DNA of 64,000 nt from Duganella sp. BJB480 (GTDB lineage Bacteria > Pseudomonadota > Gammaproteobacteria > Burkholderiales > Burkholderiaceae_D): positions 62,001-126,000 of the forward strand of contig QVIN01000008.1 of assembly GCA_003416985.1 (NCBI GenBank), in the 5' to 3' direction. The first letter of the stretch is position 1. Each line of letters starts with the position of its first letter. Position numbers and translations under genes: made by a program. The notes under the pieces are model-generated. The model did no database searches. It was not told the origin of the DNA and worked only from the letters and a program-made list of their open reading frames with translations. Positions 28,614 to 37,472 of the stretch are shown here, in pieces.

Positions 28614-28723
28614 GGCGACGTCGTTTTCGCGACAGTGCTATCGTATTTCATGTGGAGAGGAATGCATTTGGTGGTATGCTGAATGTATCCGCAGTGCAAT
28701 TTTCTTGTGCTGAAATCACAGTT

Positions 28724-29266
28724 ATGAATACGTCCATCTACGACAAAACCGCCAAGGGCCGGGAAGAGATCGCGACACGCAAGCATCAGCTGGCGCCGCG
28801 CCTGCGCACCTTGCTGGTGCTGATCGACGGCCGCAAGACCGAAGAGGAACTGCTGCGCAACGTGGCGGGATTGGGCCTGACCGCCGGCGCGCTGACCGAG
28901 CTGCTGGCGGGGGAATTCATCGTGCTGTCGACCAGCTACGTGTCGTTGGCGGAAGCGCCGGCGGAAGCACCGCCCGAGCCGGAACCCGAACAGGTGCAAC
29001 TGCCGGTGGCCGCACAGGTCCAGCAATTCCAGTCGCTTTACGATTTCTTCAACAAGACCATCAAGAGCACGATAGGCCTGCGCGGCTTCACCTTGCAGCT
29101 GAAGGTGGAAAAAGCCAGCTCGGTGGACGACTTCCGCGAGCTGCGCATGCCCTATCTGGAGGCGGTGCAGAAAGCCAAGGGCAACGACACCGCCGCCGCC
29201 CTGGCCCTGCAGCTGGACCGGCTGCTGGGCATGGCCCCAGCAGCCGACAGCCTGACCTTCGACTGA
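28724..29266 (+). CDS. Conserved hypothetical protein
   Basis: 180 residues from ATG 28724. The N-terminal 75 residues look like a winged-helix-type fold (RKHQLAPRLRTLLVLIDGRK, TEEELLRN, LTELLAGEFIVL). A Pro/Glu linker (APAEAPPEPEPEQ) follows, then a helical C-terminal domain (FNKTIKSTIGLRGFTLQLKV, RMPYLEAVQKAKGNDTAAAL). Similar architectures occur as stand-alone proteins in Oxalobacteraceae. No signal or membrane segment. The start has a weak ribosome binding site; the frame extends upstream but without plausible codons. It converges with the SMC-like gene with only 3 bases between stops. Confidence 0.7.
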   Translation: MNTSIYDKTAKGREEIATRKHQLAPRLRTLLVLIDGRKTEEELLRNVAGLGLTAGALTELLAGEFIVLSTSYVSLAEAPAEAPPEPEPEQVQLPVAAQVQQFQSLYDFFNKTIKSTIGLRGFTLQLKVEKASSVDDFRELRMPYLEAVQKAKGNDTAAALALQLDRLLGMAPAADSLTFD

Positions 29267-29269
29267 CCG

Positions 29270-32101
29270 TCAGGCCACCTTGGCCGCTTCGGCCGGACGG
29301 CGCTGCAGCACGAAGATCGGCTGCGCCCATTCCGTATCCTTCTTCTTCTTGCTCGTGATGAGCGTCAGCTCCGAAGGATCGTAGACATCGGTGTTGTGCG
29401 TCAGCGGCGTCGTCATCAGGTACTGCGCCTCGGTGTTCTTCAGGAACTCGCCAACCAGCTGGATATTGCGGATATCCAGGTGGGCAAACGGTTCGTCGAT
29501 GAACACGAAGCCGCCGGAACCATCTTCCGACTTCAGCAAACCAATCAGCAGCACCAGCGATTTCATCACCTGCTGGCCGCCGGACGCTTCGCCGTCGTTC
29601 ATGCCGATGATGCCCTTGCCGTCAAACTTGAAGCGCACGTGCAGGCCCGCCTGCGACAGCTGCGTATCGTCGTTCTCCAGCCGCACCGGATCGGAGTGCA
29701 CCTCGATGCCCGCCAGCTCGCCCAGCTCCTTGATGTTCTTGGAATAGGTCTTGATGGTGTAGCGCAGCCGCTCCATGTAGGCGCCGCGCGCGTTGCCGGT
29801 GGCCTCGATGGCGCGGTTGTTCTGGTAGCGGCGCTCCTCGGTTTCCGACTGGCGGCCATGCAGCTGCTCGTTCAGACGCTGGTACTGGTCGATCACGGTG
29901 GCGTCCAGTTCCCAGTCGCTGCGGGCCAGGCTGGCCTCCAGCGAGTGGACGCGCAACACCACCTGGTGCGAGTTCTGGTGCTCGCTGACCAGCGCCGTGC
30001 GGCGCGCCGGACGGCGCCAGCTCTTCGGCAGATGGCGCCAGCTCTTGCGCAACGCCAGCAAGGCGCGCGCATGGTCGGCGCGCTGCTCGATCTGGCGCTT
30101 GTTGTTCAGGCGCAGACCGGCTTCCGATTCCGACAGCGCGAAGCGCGCGTTCTGCCACGTCGTGTCGGCGCGGGTGCGCGTGACCACGGCGTTCTTGATC
30201 AGCGTTTGCAGCTCGCCCAGACGGGTGCCGACTTCGGTGCGTTCTTCCTTCAGCGGCACGGCGTTGCGCGCCGCCTCGTCGAACTCCTCCTGGCGCGCGG
30301 CCAGTTCCTTGGCGGCGTCCACACCGGCCAGGCGCGATTTCAAAGAACTGATTTCCGTCGCCAGCTTGGAGACGATCAAGGTCAGTCCATCCTCCTGCGC
30401 CTCCAGCGCCGGCAGCGATTTCTGGATCGCTTCCATACGCTGCGTGCGGCCGGCGGAACCGAAGCGGTAGCGCGAAGCTTCCACGAACAGCGAGCGTCCA
30501 CCACGGCGTTCGCGGTGGTAGGCGTCCGGCGTGATCCACTCGTCGTGGCTACCCAGCTTGGCGCCGGCGTCCACGGTGTCGACGCGGGTGATGCGCGACA
30601 GCTGCTCCACCAGCCACGATGGCACCTTGGCCGAGAACTTCACCACCGACATCAGAGTATCGTCCTTGACGGTCGGGGCATGCACCAGGTCCGGCACGAT
30701 GAAGTGGCGATAGCGCTCCTTCTCCGCCAGGCGGTAGGCCGCCGAGGCGTCGGACGCTTTATCCAGCAGCACCACGGAGGCATAGCCACCCAGCACGCCC
30801 TCGATCGCGCCCTGCCAGCGCGCATCGGTCACCTCGACGATGTCGGACAGCATGGCGTGGCCGATGCCGGCGTCGTTCAGCGCGCGGCGCATGCTGCGCT
30901 GCGCTTCCGGTTCCGGCATCGCGGTCTTGCCCTGCAGGGCGGCGATGGTCGACAGCTCGCCGGCGATCTTGGCGGCGACGGCGTCGCGCGCCATGCGCTG
31001 GCGCGCCAGTTCGATTTCCTTCTCCTGCAGCTGCTGCGCCACTTCGGCCAGGTCGGCGCCGGCGTCGGCGGCCAGCTTCTGCAGGCGCGCCTTCTGTTCC
31101 AGCAGGCTGTCGAGCGGCTTGAGTTTGCCGTTGATCTGATTCAGGCGGCTTTGCAGCGCGGTCGATTCCTGCTCCAGCACTGTCTCGTGCTGTTGCGCGT
31201 CGGAGAGCGCCTTGGCCTGCGCGGCCAGCGCGTTGCGCTTGTCGGTCAGCTGCTGGTCGGCCTGCATCAGCGGCTTGCGGGCGTCGCGCAACTGGCGGCT
31301 GATGTTGGCGTGCTTCTCGCGCGCCTCGTGGTACTCCAGCGTCGGCAGCACTTCTTCCTGCAGGTTGCGGCGCTCCTTGTTCAGGTCTTCCCACTGGTGG
31401 TAGTTGGCCACGCGCAGGCGCAGGCCCTCCAGGTTGGTCTTGGAGGCTTCCAGTTCGGTCTCGAAGCGTTTCAGCTCGATCTCGGTATCGCGCTGATGGC
31501 GCTTGGCTTCATCGTAGGCGTCCAGCACCTCCTTGTCGCCGAAGACCTGGAACACCAGGTCCAGCAACTGGCGCGGCGCGTATTCGCACAGCTTGTCGGT
31601 CTCGCCCTGCTCCAGGGCCAGCACTTTCGCCATCGCCGGCGACAGGCCGGCGTTGGCCAGGCGCTTGCGGTAGTTCTCGACGCCGAGCCAGTCGTTGCCG
31701 GCCTCGCCGATGTCCTCGATCTGCACGTTACCGGGACGCATAAGGTACTGGCGCTTCCAGTCGCCGCCGTTCTTCTGGATCTGGCAGAACAGCGTGACCT
31801 CGTCGTCGCTGAAGAAGCCGGAGCTGCGGAACGGACGGTTGGACAGCTGCTTGCCGACGTTCTTGTTGTCCACCACGGCGCGCAGCCAGGCGGTCTGCTG
31901 GCCGCTGTGGCGGGCGTAGTGCTTGTAGGTGCGGCCCATCGAGCAATCGAGGCCGAACAGCGTGCGCAGGGCGTCGAGCAAGGTGGTCTTGCCGGAGCCG
32001 TTCTGGCCCGCGATGGTGATGATCTTGGCGTCCAGCGGGATGTTCTTGATGCGCTGCCAGTAATCCCAATGGACCAGTTCTAACGATTTAATGTGAAACA
32101 T
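29270..32101 (-). CDS. SMC-like ATPase of an MksB/JetC-type condensin
   Basis: 943 residues with SMC architecture. The Walker A is GQNGSGKTT at residues 32-40. Long coiled-coil arms run from about 180 to 390 and from about 560 to 760. The central hinge-like domain at about 400-470 includes ARWQGAIEGVLGGYASVVLL. C-terminal signature and Walker B read GEASGGQQVMKS and FVFIDEPFAHLD. The short arms suit MksB/JetC relatives rather than canonical Smc or MukB (about 1200-1490 residues). Condensins of this type compact DNA or, in Wadjet, extrude plasmid loops for cleavage. It is the last gene of a three-gene unit, 3 bases after the winged-helix gene. Which subfamily it belongs to needs a profile search; being an SMC-type ATPase is clear. 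Confidence 0.85.
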   Translation of the reverse strand: MFHIKSLELVHWDYWQRIKNIPLDAKIITIAGQNGSGKTTLLDALRTLFGLDCSMGRTYKHYARHSGQQTAWLRAVVDNKNVGKQLSNRPFRSSGFFSDDEVTLFCQIQKNGGDWKRQYLMRPGNVQIEDIGEAGNDWLGVENYRKRLANAGLSPAMAKVLALEQGETDKLCEYAPRQLLDLVFQVFGDKEVLDAYDEAKRHQRDTEIELKRFETELEASKTNLEGLRLRVANYHQWEDLNKERRNLQEEVLPTLEYHEAREKHANISRQLRDARKPLMQADQQLTDKRNALAAQAKALSDAQQHETVLEQESTALQSRLNQINGKLKPLDSLLEQKARLQKLAADAGADLAEVAQQLQEKEIELARQRMARDAVAAKIAGELSTIAALQGKTAMPEPEAQRSMRRALNDAGIGHAMLSDIVEVTDARWQGAIEGVLGGYASVVLLDKASDASAAYRLAEKERYRHFIVPDLVHAPTVKDDTLMSVVKFSAKVPSWLVEQLSRITRVDTVDAGAKLGSHDEWITPDAYHRERRGGRSLFVEASRYRFGSAGRTQRMEAIQKSLPALEAQEDGLTLIVSKLATEISSLKSRLAGVDAAKELAARQEEFDEAARNAVPLKEERTEVGTRLGELQTLIKNAVVTRTRADTTWQNARFALSESEAGLRLNNKRQIEQRADHARALLALRKSWRHLPKSWRRPARRTALVSEHQNSHQVVLRVHSLEASLARSDWELDATVIDQYQRLNEQLHGRQSETEERRYQNNRAIEATGNARGAYMERLRYTIKTYSKNIKELGELAGIEVHSDPVRLENDDTQLSQAGLHVRFKFDGKGIIGMNDGEASGGQQVMKSLVLLIGLLKSEDGSGGFVFIDEPFAHLDIRNIQLVGEFLKNTEAQYLMTTPLTHNTDVYDPSELTLITSKKKKDTEWAQPIFVLQRRPAEAAKVA

Positions 32102-32104
32102 GGC

Positions 32105-32899
32105 TTAGTCCTTGGCTGGAAGTTCGGGGTCGGGCGATTCGGGCAGCGGCGCCGGCGGCGGTGCTTCGAAGGCCGGGATGATCTCTTCTTCCTCTGGCTG
32201 CGCCTCTTCCTCCGGCAATGCCTCGTCGTTGGCGGCGGCCGGCGGCGCGCTGCGCGGCACCGGAATGATGTGCGCCGGCGAGCGCTTGAACACGTCGGCC
32301 AGCGCGCCGTTGATGATGCGCTCCTTCAGCAGGTCGGTATCCATCATCAGGTCCAGCAGCGGGCCTTCGACGATCACGTCGCCGCGCCGCTCGATGAAGC
32401 CCAGCTTGGCCAGGATGCCGAGGTTCATGTCCAGGCGGGTCTTCTTGCCCAACTTGTCGCCGAAGTCGGCCAGCAGCGCCTTGTAGGCGATGCCGATCGA
32501 GGTGTCCTCCGCGCGCGGCAGCGGCTTCTCCACGCCGAACATGTCGTTCTGGTCGTCGTCCGCGTGCTGGTGGGTCTCCTGGCGTTCGCGCTTGGGCAGG
32601 ATGATCTGCGCCCACAGCACCACCAGCAGGGCCACGCCGTCGCGCGACAGGCCGAAGTTATTGTTTTGCCAGACGTCGCGCGCGCCGAAGATCTTCGGCT
32701 CGATGGCGCGGTGCAGCGCGATCGTCACGTGGTCGGCGTAGACGTTGTCCAGCAGTTTGAGGCCGGTGGCCAGCAGGCGCGCGTCCACTTCGGCGCGGAA
32801 CAACTCGTCCGACAGCACGCGCTTGACCAGTTTATCGTCGCGGCGCAGGGTTTGATGCGTCAGCAGGCGCGCGATCAGGATTTGGGAATCGTCATTCAT
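32105..32899 (-). CDS. Winged-helix (KITE-like, MksE/JetB-type) condensin subunit
   Basis: A 264-residue soluble protein between the kleisin-like and SMC-like genes, overlapping the former by 8 bases and 3 bases from the latter. The N-terminus is helical (ILIARLLTHQTLRRDDKLVK). A middle segment (GLSRDGVALLVVLWAQIILP) and IAYKALLADFGDKLGKKTRL, LNLGILAKLGFIERRGDVIV form the winged-helix pattern of MukE/MksE/JetB (DUF4194-like) subunits, which bind the kleisin. The C-terminal 55 residues are an acidic, Pro-rich tail. The assignment rests on gene order plus fold pattern and is moderately confident. Confidence 0.7.
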   Translation of the reverse strand: MNDDSQILIARLLTHQTLRRDDKLVKRVLSDELFRAEVDARLLATGLKLLDNVYADHVTIALHRAIEPKIFGARDVWQNNNFGLSRDGVALLVVLWAQIILPKRERQETHQHADDDQNDMFGVEKPLPRAEDTSIGIAYKALLADFGDKLGKKTRLDMNLGILAKLGFIERRGDVIVEGPLLDLMMDTDLLKERIINGALADVFKRSPAHIIPVPRSAPPAAANDEALPEEEAQPEEEEIIPAFEAPPPAPLPESPDPELPAKD

Positions 32900-34268
32900 C
32901 TGACTTGTCGCCTTCCGTATTCAAAGACAGTGAGAGGGAGGCCAGGGACATCGCCGCCACGTGCAAATCGGGCAGCTGTATCATTTCGTCGGTTGGGGTG
33001 AACTTGACCGGCAGGCGCGCCAGTTCGGCGGTGGCGCCTTGCAGGCGGGCCTCGTCGGCGTCGCCCAGCAGCGGCAGCATCGAGGCGCGGTACGACGCCA
33101 CGGCGAACGACGCCGGCAGCAGCGAATCCTGCACCGGGATCGATTTCGGCCCCTCGGCGGCGATGCTGGGGAAGTTGCCCAGCGCCGCGAAGTCGGACAG
33201 GCGCGCCAGCCAGTCATCGAGCTCGCGCTGCATCTGCGGGCCGTCGCTGATAGTGGTCGGGGCGTCGGTGCCGGTCGGCAGGCCGTTGGAAACGGCGCTG
33301 ACGGCGCGGTCCTGCAGCAGCTCCGTCTCGGCCACGTCGATCATTTCGGCCGGCGTGATAAACAGCGGCACCACCGGCTGGTCGATCGCGCCTTCGGCCA
33401 GCGAGGCCAGGTCCTCGTGCAGCAGCAGCCAGCGCTTGATGTCGGTGGTGGACAGGCCGGACTGGCCCAGGTGCACGCGCTGGCGCTCGATCTGGTTCAG
33501 CGCGCGCGAGAACATGCCCTGCATGTTGAGCAGCGCCGATTGCGCACGGCCGATGGCCTGCGCCGCCTTGTGCGTGGCGCCGTCGGCGTTTTCGTCGGAC
33601 AGGATGGCGCGCAGGATCTCGGAACCTTTCTCCACCCAGTCGCACGCGGTGTGCCACTTGGCCTGCGAGGCGCGCAGGCGGAACTCGGAACCGGAGGCGA
33701 TGGCGTCCGAGAACTCCTCGGTCAGGTCGACCAGGCGGCCCAGCAAGTGGTTCAGCTGCTCGACGGTGACGCCGCCCATCACCTGGGCGCCGGCCACCTG
33801 CGACAGCAGGAAGCCCATGTCGGCGTTGTCCTCTTCCTTGCCCAGCGCGAGCAGGCCGCCGATGGCCGACAGCACGTTGCGCGCCATCGGCGTGACGCGG
33901 TAGACGGCTTGCTGCGCGTCCCAGGCCAGCAGTTGGTTGGTGCGCAGGCGCATCAGCACCGTCTCCAGCGACTCGGGCAGCAGGTAGGCCAGGCGGGTGT
34001 TGATGTCGGCGCGCGAGAAGGTGGACGAAGCGGCGTCGGACGCCAGCTCACGCAGCACCAGCAGGCGCACCAGGACGCCGTCGAAACCGCCGTGGAACAG
34101 CGCCGTGAACACCTGCAGCAGCGGCTGCGCGCGTTTCAGGTGGTAGACCTGCTCGATCTCGTCGGCCGAAAAATTCGGCTGGAAGTGGGCTTGCAGGCTG
34201 TCCTGCTGCTGTTGCTGATCCAGCTCACTTGTTGTAATTTCTATCATTCTTTGCCATTCTGTACGCAT
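32892..34268 (-). CDS. Kleisin-like (MksF/JetA-type) condensin subunit
   Basis: A 458-residue soluble protein, first gene of the SMC operon. The N-terminal winged-helix region (QPLLQVFTALFHGGFDGVLV, ESLETVLMRLRTNQLLAWD) is followed by helical segments around residues 150-270 and a C-terminal small domain (FTPTDEMIQLPDLHVAAMSL), the arrangement of MukF/MksF/JetA kleisins that bridge the SMC heads. Two starts are possible: ATG 34268, or ATG 34247 (MIEITTSEL); neither has a strong ribosome binding site. Gene order kleisin, KITE, SMC is that of MksFEB and JetABC. No fourth nuclease gene (JetD/MksG) lies on either side. Subunit identity inferred from context and fold pattern. Confidence 0.7.
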   Translation of the reverse strand: MRTEWQRMIEITTSELDQQQQQDSLQAHFQPNFSADEIEQVYHLKRAQPLLQVFTALFHGGFDGVLVRLLVLRELASDAASSTFSRADINTRLAYLLPESLETVLMRLRTNQLLAWDAQQAVYRVTPMARNVLSAIGGLLALGKEEDNADMGFLLSQVAGAQVMGGVTVEQLNHLLGRLVDLTEEFSDAIASGSEFRLRASQAKWHTACDWVEKGSEILRAILSDENADGATHKAAQAIGRAQSALLNMQGMFSRALNQIERQRVHLGQSGLSTTDIKRWLLLHEDLASLAEGAIDQPVVPLFITPAEMIDVAETELLQDRAVSAVSNGLPTGTDAPTTISDGPQMQRELDDWLARLSDFAALGNFPSIAAEGPKSIPVQDSLLPASFAVASYRASMLPLLGDADEARLQGATAELARLPVKFTPTDEMIQLPDLHVAAMSLASLSLSLNTEGDKSDE

Positions 34269-34308
34269 CGCAACGACTAGATTGCGGGGGCGTCAGTATA
34301 GCAGGAGC

Positions 34309-35073
34309 TCACTTTTTCACGGCCTTTTCCAGCGTCTGGTCGACGTAATCGCCGTCGGCGTCGTTGAAGCGCACGCGCACCGGGTACCAGTCCATCGACG
34401 GCGCCAGCCACAGGTCGACCTGCTGGCCCTGCGCGTCCGGCGGCGGCGCCTTGACCAGGTGGACCGCGTTGACCTCGTTCGCGCCGATCTGCACCGGCTC
34501 GTTCTTCATCACCTTGAAGCTCCACACCTCGGCGTCGCGGCGGCCGGCCACGAAATACTTCCACTCGCTGCCCGGCTTGAACTTGTCCGCCGCGGCGTGC
34601 GCCTGCGCCGCCAGCTGCCACTGGATGCTGGTGCGATCCTGCTCGCCGCCCTTGATCGGGTAGGTCTCGTCGCCTTCGCTGAAGGCGATGGTCCTGGCGT
34701 CGCGCTGGAAGGTGGTGGTGGTCGGATCCTTGCGGAAGCGCTTCTCGTAGAAGGTGGCCGGGGCCAGGCCGTAGTCGTCGACCACGCCCTCGCTGCGGTT
34801 GTCGAGGATTTTACCGAGCAGCGAGACCCGGCTTTCGGTGGCCACCGAGTACTTTCCGTCGCCGGCGCGCCACTGCACGCTGGCGGTGCCGCCCAGGGTC
34901 ATGCCGTGCTGCTTGGCCTTGATGACGTAGGTGAGGTCGGCCGACGGCGGCAGGCTGTATGGGCGCTTGACGCTCGGATGCTCGCCGGCCGGGGCGTCGG
35001 CGGCGCGGGCCGCAAAGCTCAGCAAAACGGCGGCGCTCATGCCCAGCAGGCGCGCGGTGTAAGAAGTGTGCAT
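34309..35073 (-). CDS. Exported DUF3108 protein (copy 2)
   Basis: A 254-residue protein with a signal peptide (MSAAVLLSFAARAADA) and a single DUF3108 domain (LTYVIKAKQHGMTLGGTASV, SRVSLLGKILDNRSEG, DDYGLAPATFYEKRFRKDP, VDLWLAPSMDWYPVRVRF). DUF3108 proteins are periplasmic beta-rich proteins of unknown function. The upstream gene, one base away, encodes a second DUF3108 protein sharing the same landmarks, so this is a tandem paralog pair. Codon use typical. Confidence 0.87.
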   Translation of the reverse strand: MHTSYTARLLGMSAAVLLSFAARAADAPAGEHPSVKRPYSLPPSADLTYVIKAKQHGMTLGGTASVQWRAGDGKYSVATESRVSLLGKILDNRSEGVVDDYGLAPATFYEKRFRKDPTTTTFQRDARTIAFSEGDETYPIKGGEQDRTSIQWQLAAQAHAAADKFKPGSEWKYFVAGRRDAEVWSFKVMKNEPVQIGANEVNAVHLVKAPPPDAQGQQVDLWLAPSMDWYPVRVRFNDADGDYVDQTLEKAVKK

Positions 35074-35074
35074 A

Positions 35075-36238
35075 TTATTTCCCTGATTCTGACATCGTGA
35101 TTTTGGAGACGGTTTGCGTGGTCAGCGCGCCGCTTGCTTCGGTATTGCGCAGCTGGACCGGGTACCAGTTCAGGCCCGGCGCCAGCCAGATGTCCAGCCG
35201 CGACGAGTAGCTGCCGGGGCGCGGCGGCCGGCTCAGATGCCAGGTCACCACCTTGCCCATCCTGGTTTCCAGCTCCTCCTCGCCCACCAGCTGGAAGCGG
35301 AACATATTGGCCTCCTTATCCTCGCCGACCTGCATGTCGATATCGCTGCTGAACTGATTGACGTCGGCGCGGCCGATGCCGCCCAGCTGGAACGGCACCG
35401 TCGTCATGTCCTGCGCGCCGACCATCAGCGGGTAGCTGCGCTCGGACGCCGAGAACGTGATGGTGCCGGCGTCGCGGTTGAAATGGGTCGCCGTCTCGGC
35501 CCTGCGCGCGCGCTTCTGCGTGCTGGTGTTCGGGGCGATGCCGTAGTCGTCGATGGTGCCGGCGCTGCGCATCACCAGCAGGTTCAAACGCGTCACCAGC
35601 AGGCTGATGCCCGCCTCCGCCGAGGCCTGGTAGGTGCTGCCGTCGGTCTGCCAGCTCATGTTCGCGGAGCCGGTCCACTTGGTGCCGTCGGCGTCGACCC
35701 GGGCCACGTCCATGTCAAGTTTGGCCGACGGCGGCAGGTTGACCTTGTAGCGGCGCGCACCCTGCGCCGGCGGCGCCTCGACCGGCAAGGCGGCGGCCGG
35801 AGTGGGGCCGGTGGTGTCCGGCGGCGACGGCGTGCCGGTCTGCGCCTGCGCGGCGCCGGCCTGCGCGCCGGCGCCGGCACTGGCGTCGGCGGCCGGCGCT
35901 GGCGCGGTCGATGGCGCCTCGGCCGGCGCGCTGTCGGCCACCGGCGGCGCGGCCGGCTCGGGCGCGGGCTCCGGTGCCGGCGCGGGCTTGCGCTTGCGGG
36001 ACGGCTTGGCGGCCGGCGGCAAGGGCTGGACCTCTTCAGCGGGCGGCGTCTCCACATGCTTGGGCAGCGCCAGGCGCAGCTGGGCCGTCATCAGCGACGA
36101 CGGCAGCGGCGACGGCCGGTGCGACTGCGCGGCCAGCCGCTCCCCCACCCAATCGATCGCCAGATAATGCAGCGCCAGCGTGGCTGCACATAAAATCAGC
36201 AGGCGTCGGCGTGGGAATAGATGGGTGGGTAAGCGCAT
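35075..36238 (-). CDS. Membrane-anchored DUF3108 protein with TonB-like proline-rich linker (copy 1)
   Basis: 387 residues. An N-terminal membrane anchor (LLILCAATLALHYLAIDWV) is followed by a long Pro/Ala/Glu linker at residues about 70-155 (KPAPAPEPAPEPAAPP and similar), as in TonB-type spanning proteins. The DUF3108 domain then follows (LDMDVARVDADGTKWTGSAN, TIDDYGIAPNTSTQKRAR, LDIWLAPGLNWYPVQLR). The linker could let the domain reach across the periplasm. First gene of a two-gene unit with the shorter paralog; divergent from phaM across 116 bases. Confidence 0.87.
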   Translation of the reverse strand: MRLPTHLFPRRRLLILCAATLALHYLAIDWVGERLAAQSHRPSPLPSSLMTAQLRLALPKHVETPPAEEVQPLPPAAKPSRKRKPAPAPEPAPEPAAPPVADSAPAEAPSTAPAPAADASAGAGAQAGAAQAQTGTPSPPDTTGPTPAAALPVEAPPAQGARRYKVNLPPSAKLDMDVARVDADGTKWTGSANMSWQTDGSTYQASAEAGISLLVTRLNLLVMRSAGTIDDYGIAPNTSTQKRARRAETATHFNRDAGTITFSASERSYPLMVGAQDMTTVPFQLGGIGRADVNQFSSDIDMQVGEDKEANMFRFQLVGEEELETRMGKVVTWHLSRPPRPGSYSSRLDIWLAPGLNWYPVQLRNTEASGALTTQTVSKITMSESGK

Positions 36239-36354
36239 GCCGCTAGTTTAACGTGTTCGGCCCGAGCCTGCGCCCACGCAGCAATGTTGTCAAAATCTTT
36301 TGAAGCACGCGCTGTTATCTGCTACGCTGGACGTTATTCTAATAGGAGACCGCC

Positions 36355-37107
36355 ATGGCCCACCCACAAATGCCGAACATACCAGGTGCAGCAGTGATGA
36401 CCGATACGCTGGACTTCGTCAAAAGCCTGTGGGGCAGCATGAGCGTGCCCGGCCTGACGGCGCCCACCCTGTCGGTGGAGGAGCTGGACAAGAAGATCAG
36501 CGACCTGAAAGCCGTCGAGACCTGGCTGAACCTGAACATGAGCATGCTGCGCGGTAGCATCCAGGCGCTGGAAGTGCAGCGCGGGACCATCGCCACGCTC
36601 AAATCGGTCGGCGCCAGCCTGGCGGCGGCCGTCAACCAGCCGCAGAGCAGCGACCACAAATCCATCTTCGACGCCAACCCTTACGCGTCGGCCTTCTTCC
36701 ACCATGCCCGCGAGGCGGACAAGGACAAGGACAAAGCCGCAGCGCCGGCGCCGGCGCCGGCGCCGGCCGCCGCACCAGCCGCCCCCGCAGCCGCCGAGAA
36801 GCCGGCAGCCGAGGAAGCGGCCAAGCCTTCGGCGGCCCCGATGACCAATCCGGCCATCTGGTGGAACATGCTGCAGGATCAGTTCAAGCAGGCCGTGTCG
36901 ACGGCGATGGCGTCGGAATCGATGATGGCCACGGCGGCCGCACGCGCCACCGATACGGCGGCCAAGTTCGCGGCGGCGGCCACGCAGCCGGCCGCCAAGG
37001 CCAAGCCGGCGGCTGCCGCCACCCCGGCCACGGCCAGCGCCGCGCCGAAGAAGGCCCCGGCCAAAAAACGCGCCCCGGTCAAGAAGGCCGCCGCCGACAA
37101 GGCCTAA
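36355..37107 (+). CDS. phaM: PhaM-type polyhydroxyalkanoate granule regulator
   Basis: A 250-residue protein. The N-terminal domain (DTLDFVKSLWGSMSVPG, KKISDLKAVETWLNLNMSML, ALEVQRGTIATLKS) matches PhaM, which binds PHA synthase PhaC, activates it and ties granules to the nucleoid for even segregation. The C-terminus is Ala/Lys/Pro-rich with histone-like AKKAPAKK-type repeats (residues about 215-250) for DNA binding. A low-complexity Ala/Pro linker sits at 120-160. ATG 36355 has an AGGAG ribosome binding site. PHA synthesis genes are elsewhere. Monocistronic. Confidence 0.88.
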   Translation: MAHPQMPNIPGAAVMTDTLDFVKSLWGSMSVPGLTAPTLSVEELDKKISDLKAVETWLNLNMSMLRGSIQALEVQRGTIATLKSVGASLAAAVNQPQSSDHKSIFDANPYASAFFHHAREADKDKDKAAAPAPAPAPAAAPAAPAAAEKPAAEEAAKPSAAPMTNPAIWWNMLQDQFKQAVSTAMASESMMATAAARATDTAAKFAAAATQPAAKAKPAAAATPATASAAPKKAPAKKRAPVKKAAADKA

Positions 37108-37123
37108 TGGTGCGCCGCGCCGG

Positions 37124-37339
37124 TCACGCCAGCCGCTGGATGCGGATGGCGTCGATCAGGCCATCGGCCTGGCGCTGCACCTTCTCGATATCGATCAGGC
37201 CCTCCTCTTCCAGCACCTTGGCGCTGTCGTGGGCGGACTGAAAACTGTCCAGCGTATCTCCCTTGGCGGCGACCGGACGTATCCAGGCCACGCTACCGAC
37301 TTTCATTTTTGTATAAACTTCTTTTGCGATATCGCGCAT
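37124..37339 (-). CDS. Small hypothetical protein (71 residues)
   Basis: Start set at ATG 37339, which follows an AAAGGG element; the frame continues to a TTG at 37366 without support. The sequence (MRDIAKEVYTKMKVGSVAWI, LDSFQSAHDSAKVLEEEGLI, then IEKVQRQADGLIDAIRI) has the spacing of a small winged-helix domain. No membrane segment. Codon use is typical. Converges with phaM, 16 bases between stops. Function unknown. Confidence 0.65.
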   Translation of the reverse strand: MRDIAKEVYTKMKVGSVAWIRPVAAKGDTLDSFQSAHDSAKVLEEEGLIDIEKVQRQADGLIDAIRIQRLA

Positions 37340-37472
37340 AGATTGGTGCCCTTTATTTGCCCTCAATATTGACGGCGATTCAAGGCGCAGACAGGGCTGC
37401 GCCGCGATTCAGTGTAATCATTTGCCGGACCGGAAACAAGGCTGCCACGACGCCCGCTGTTGCGCCCAGCCG

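Noticed and set aside
29270..34268. Complete Wadjet defence system
   Set aside because: No JetD-type nuclease gene is present on either side, so only the condensin-like part is claimed.
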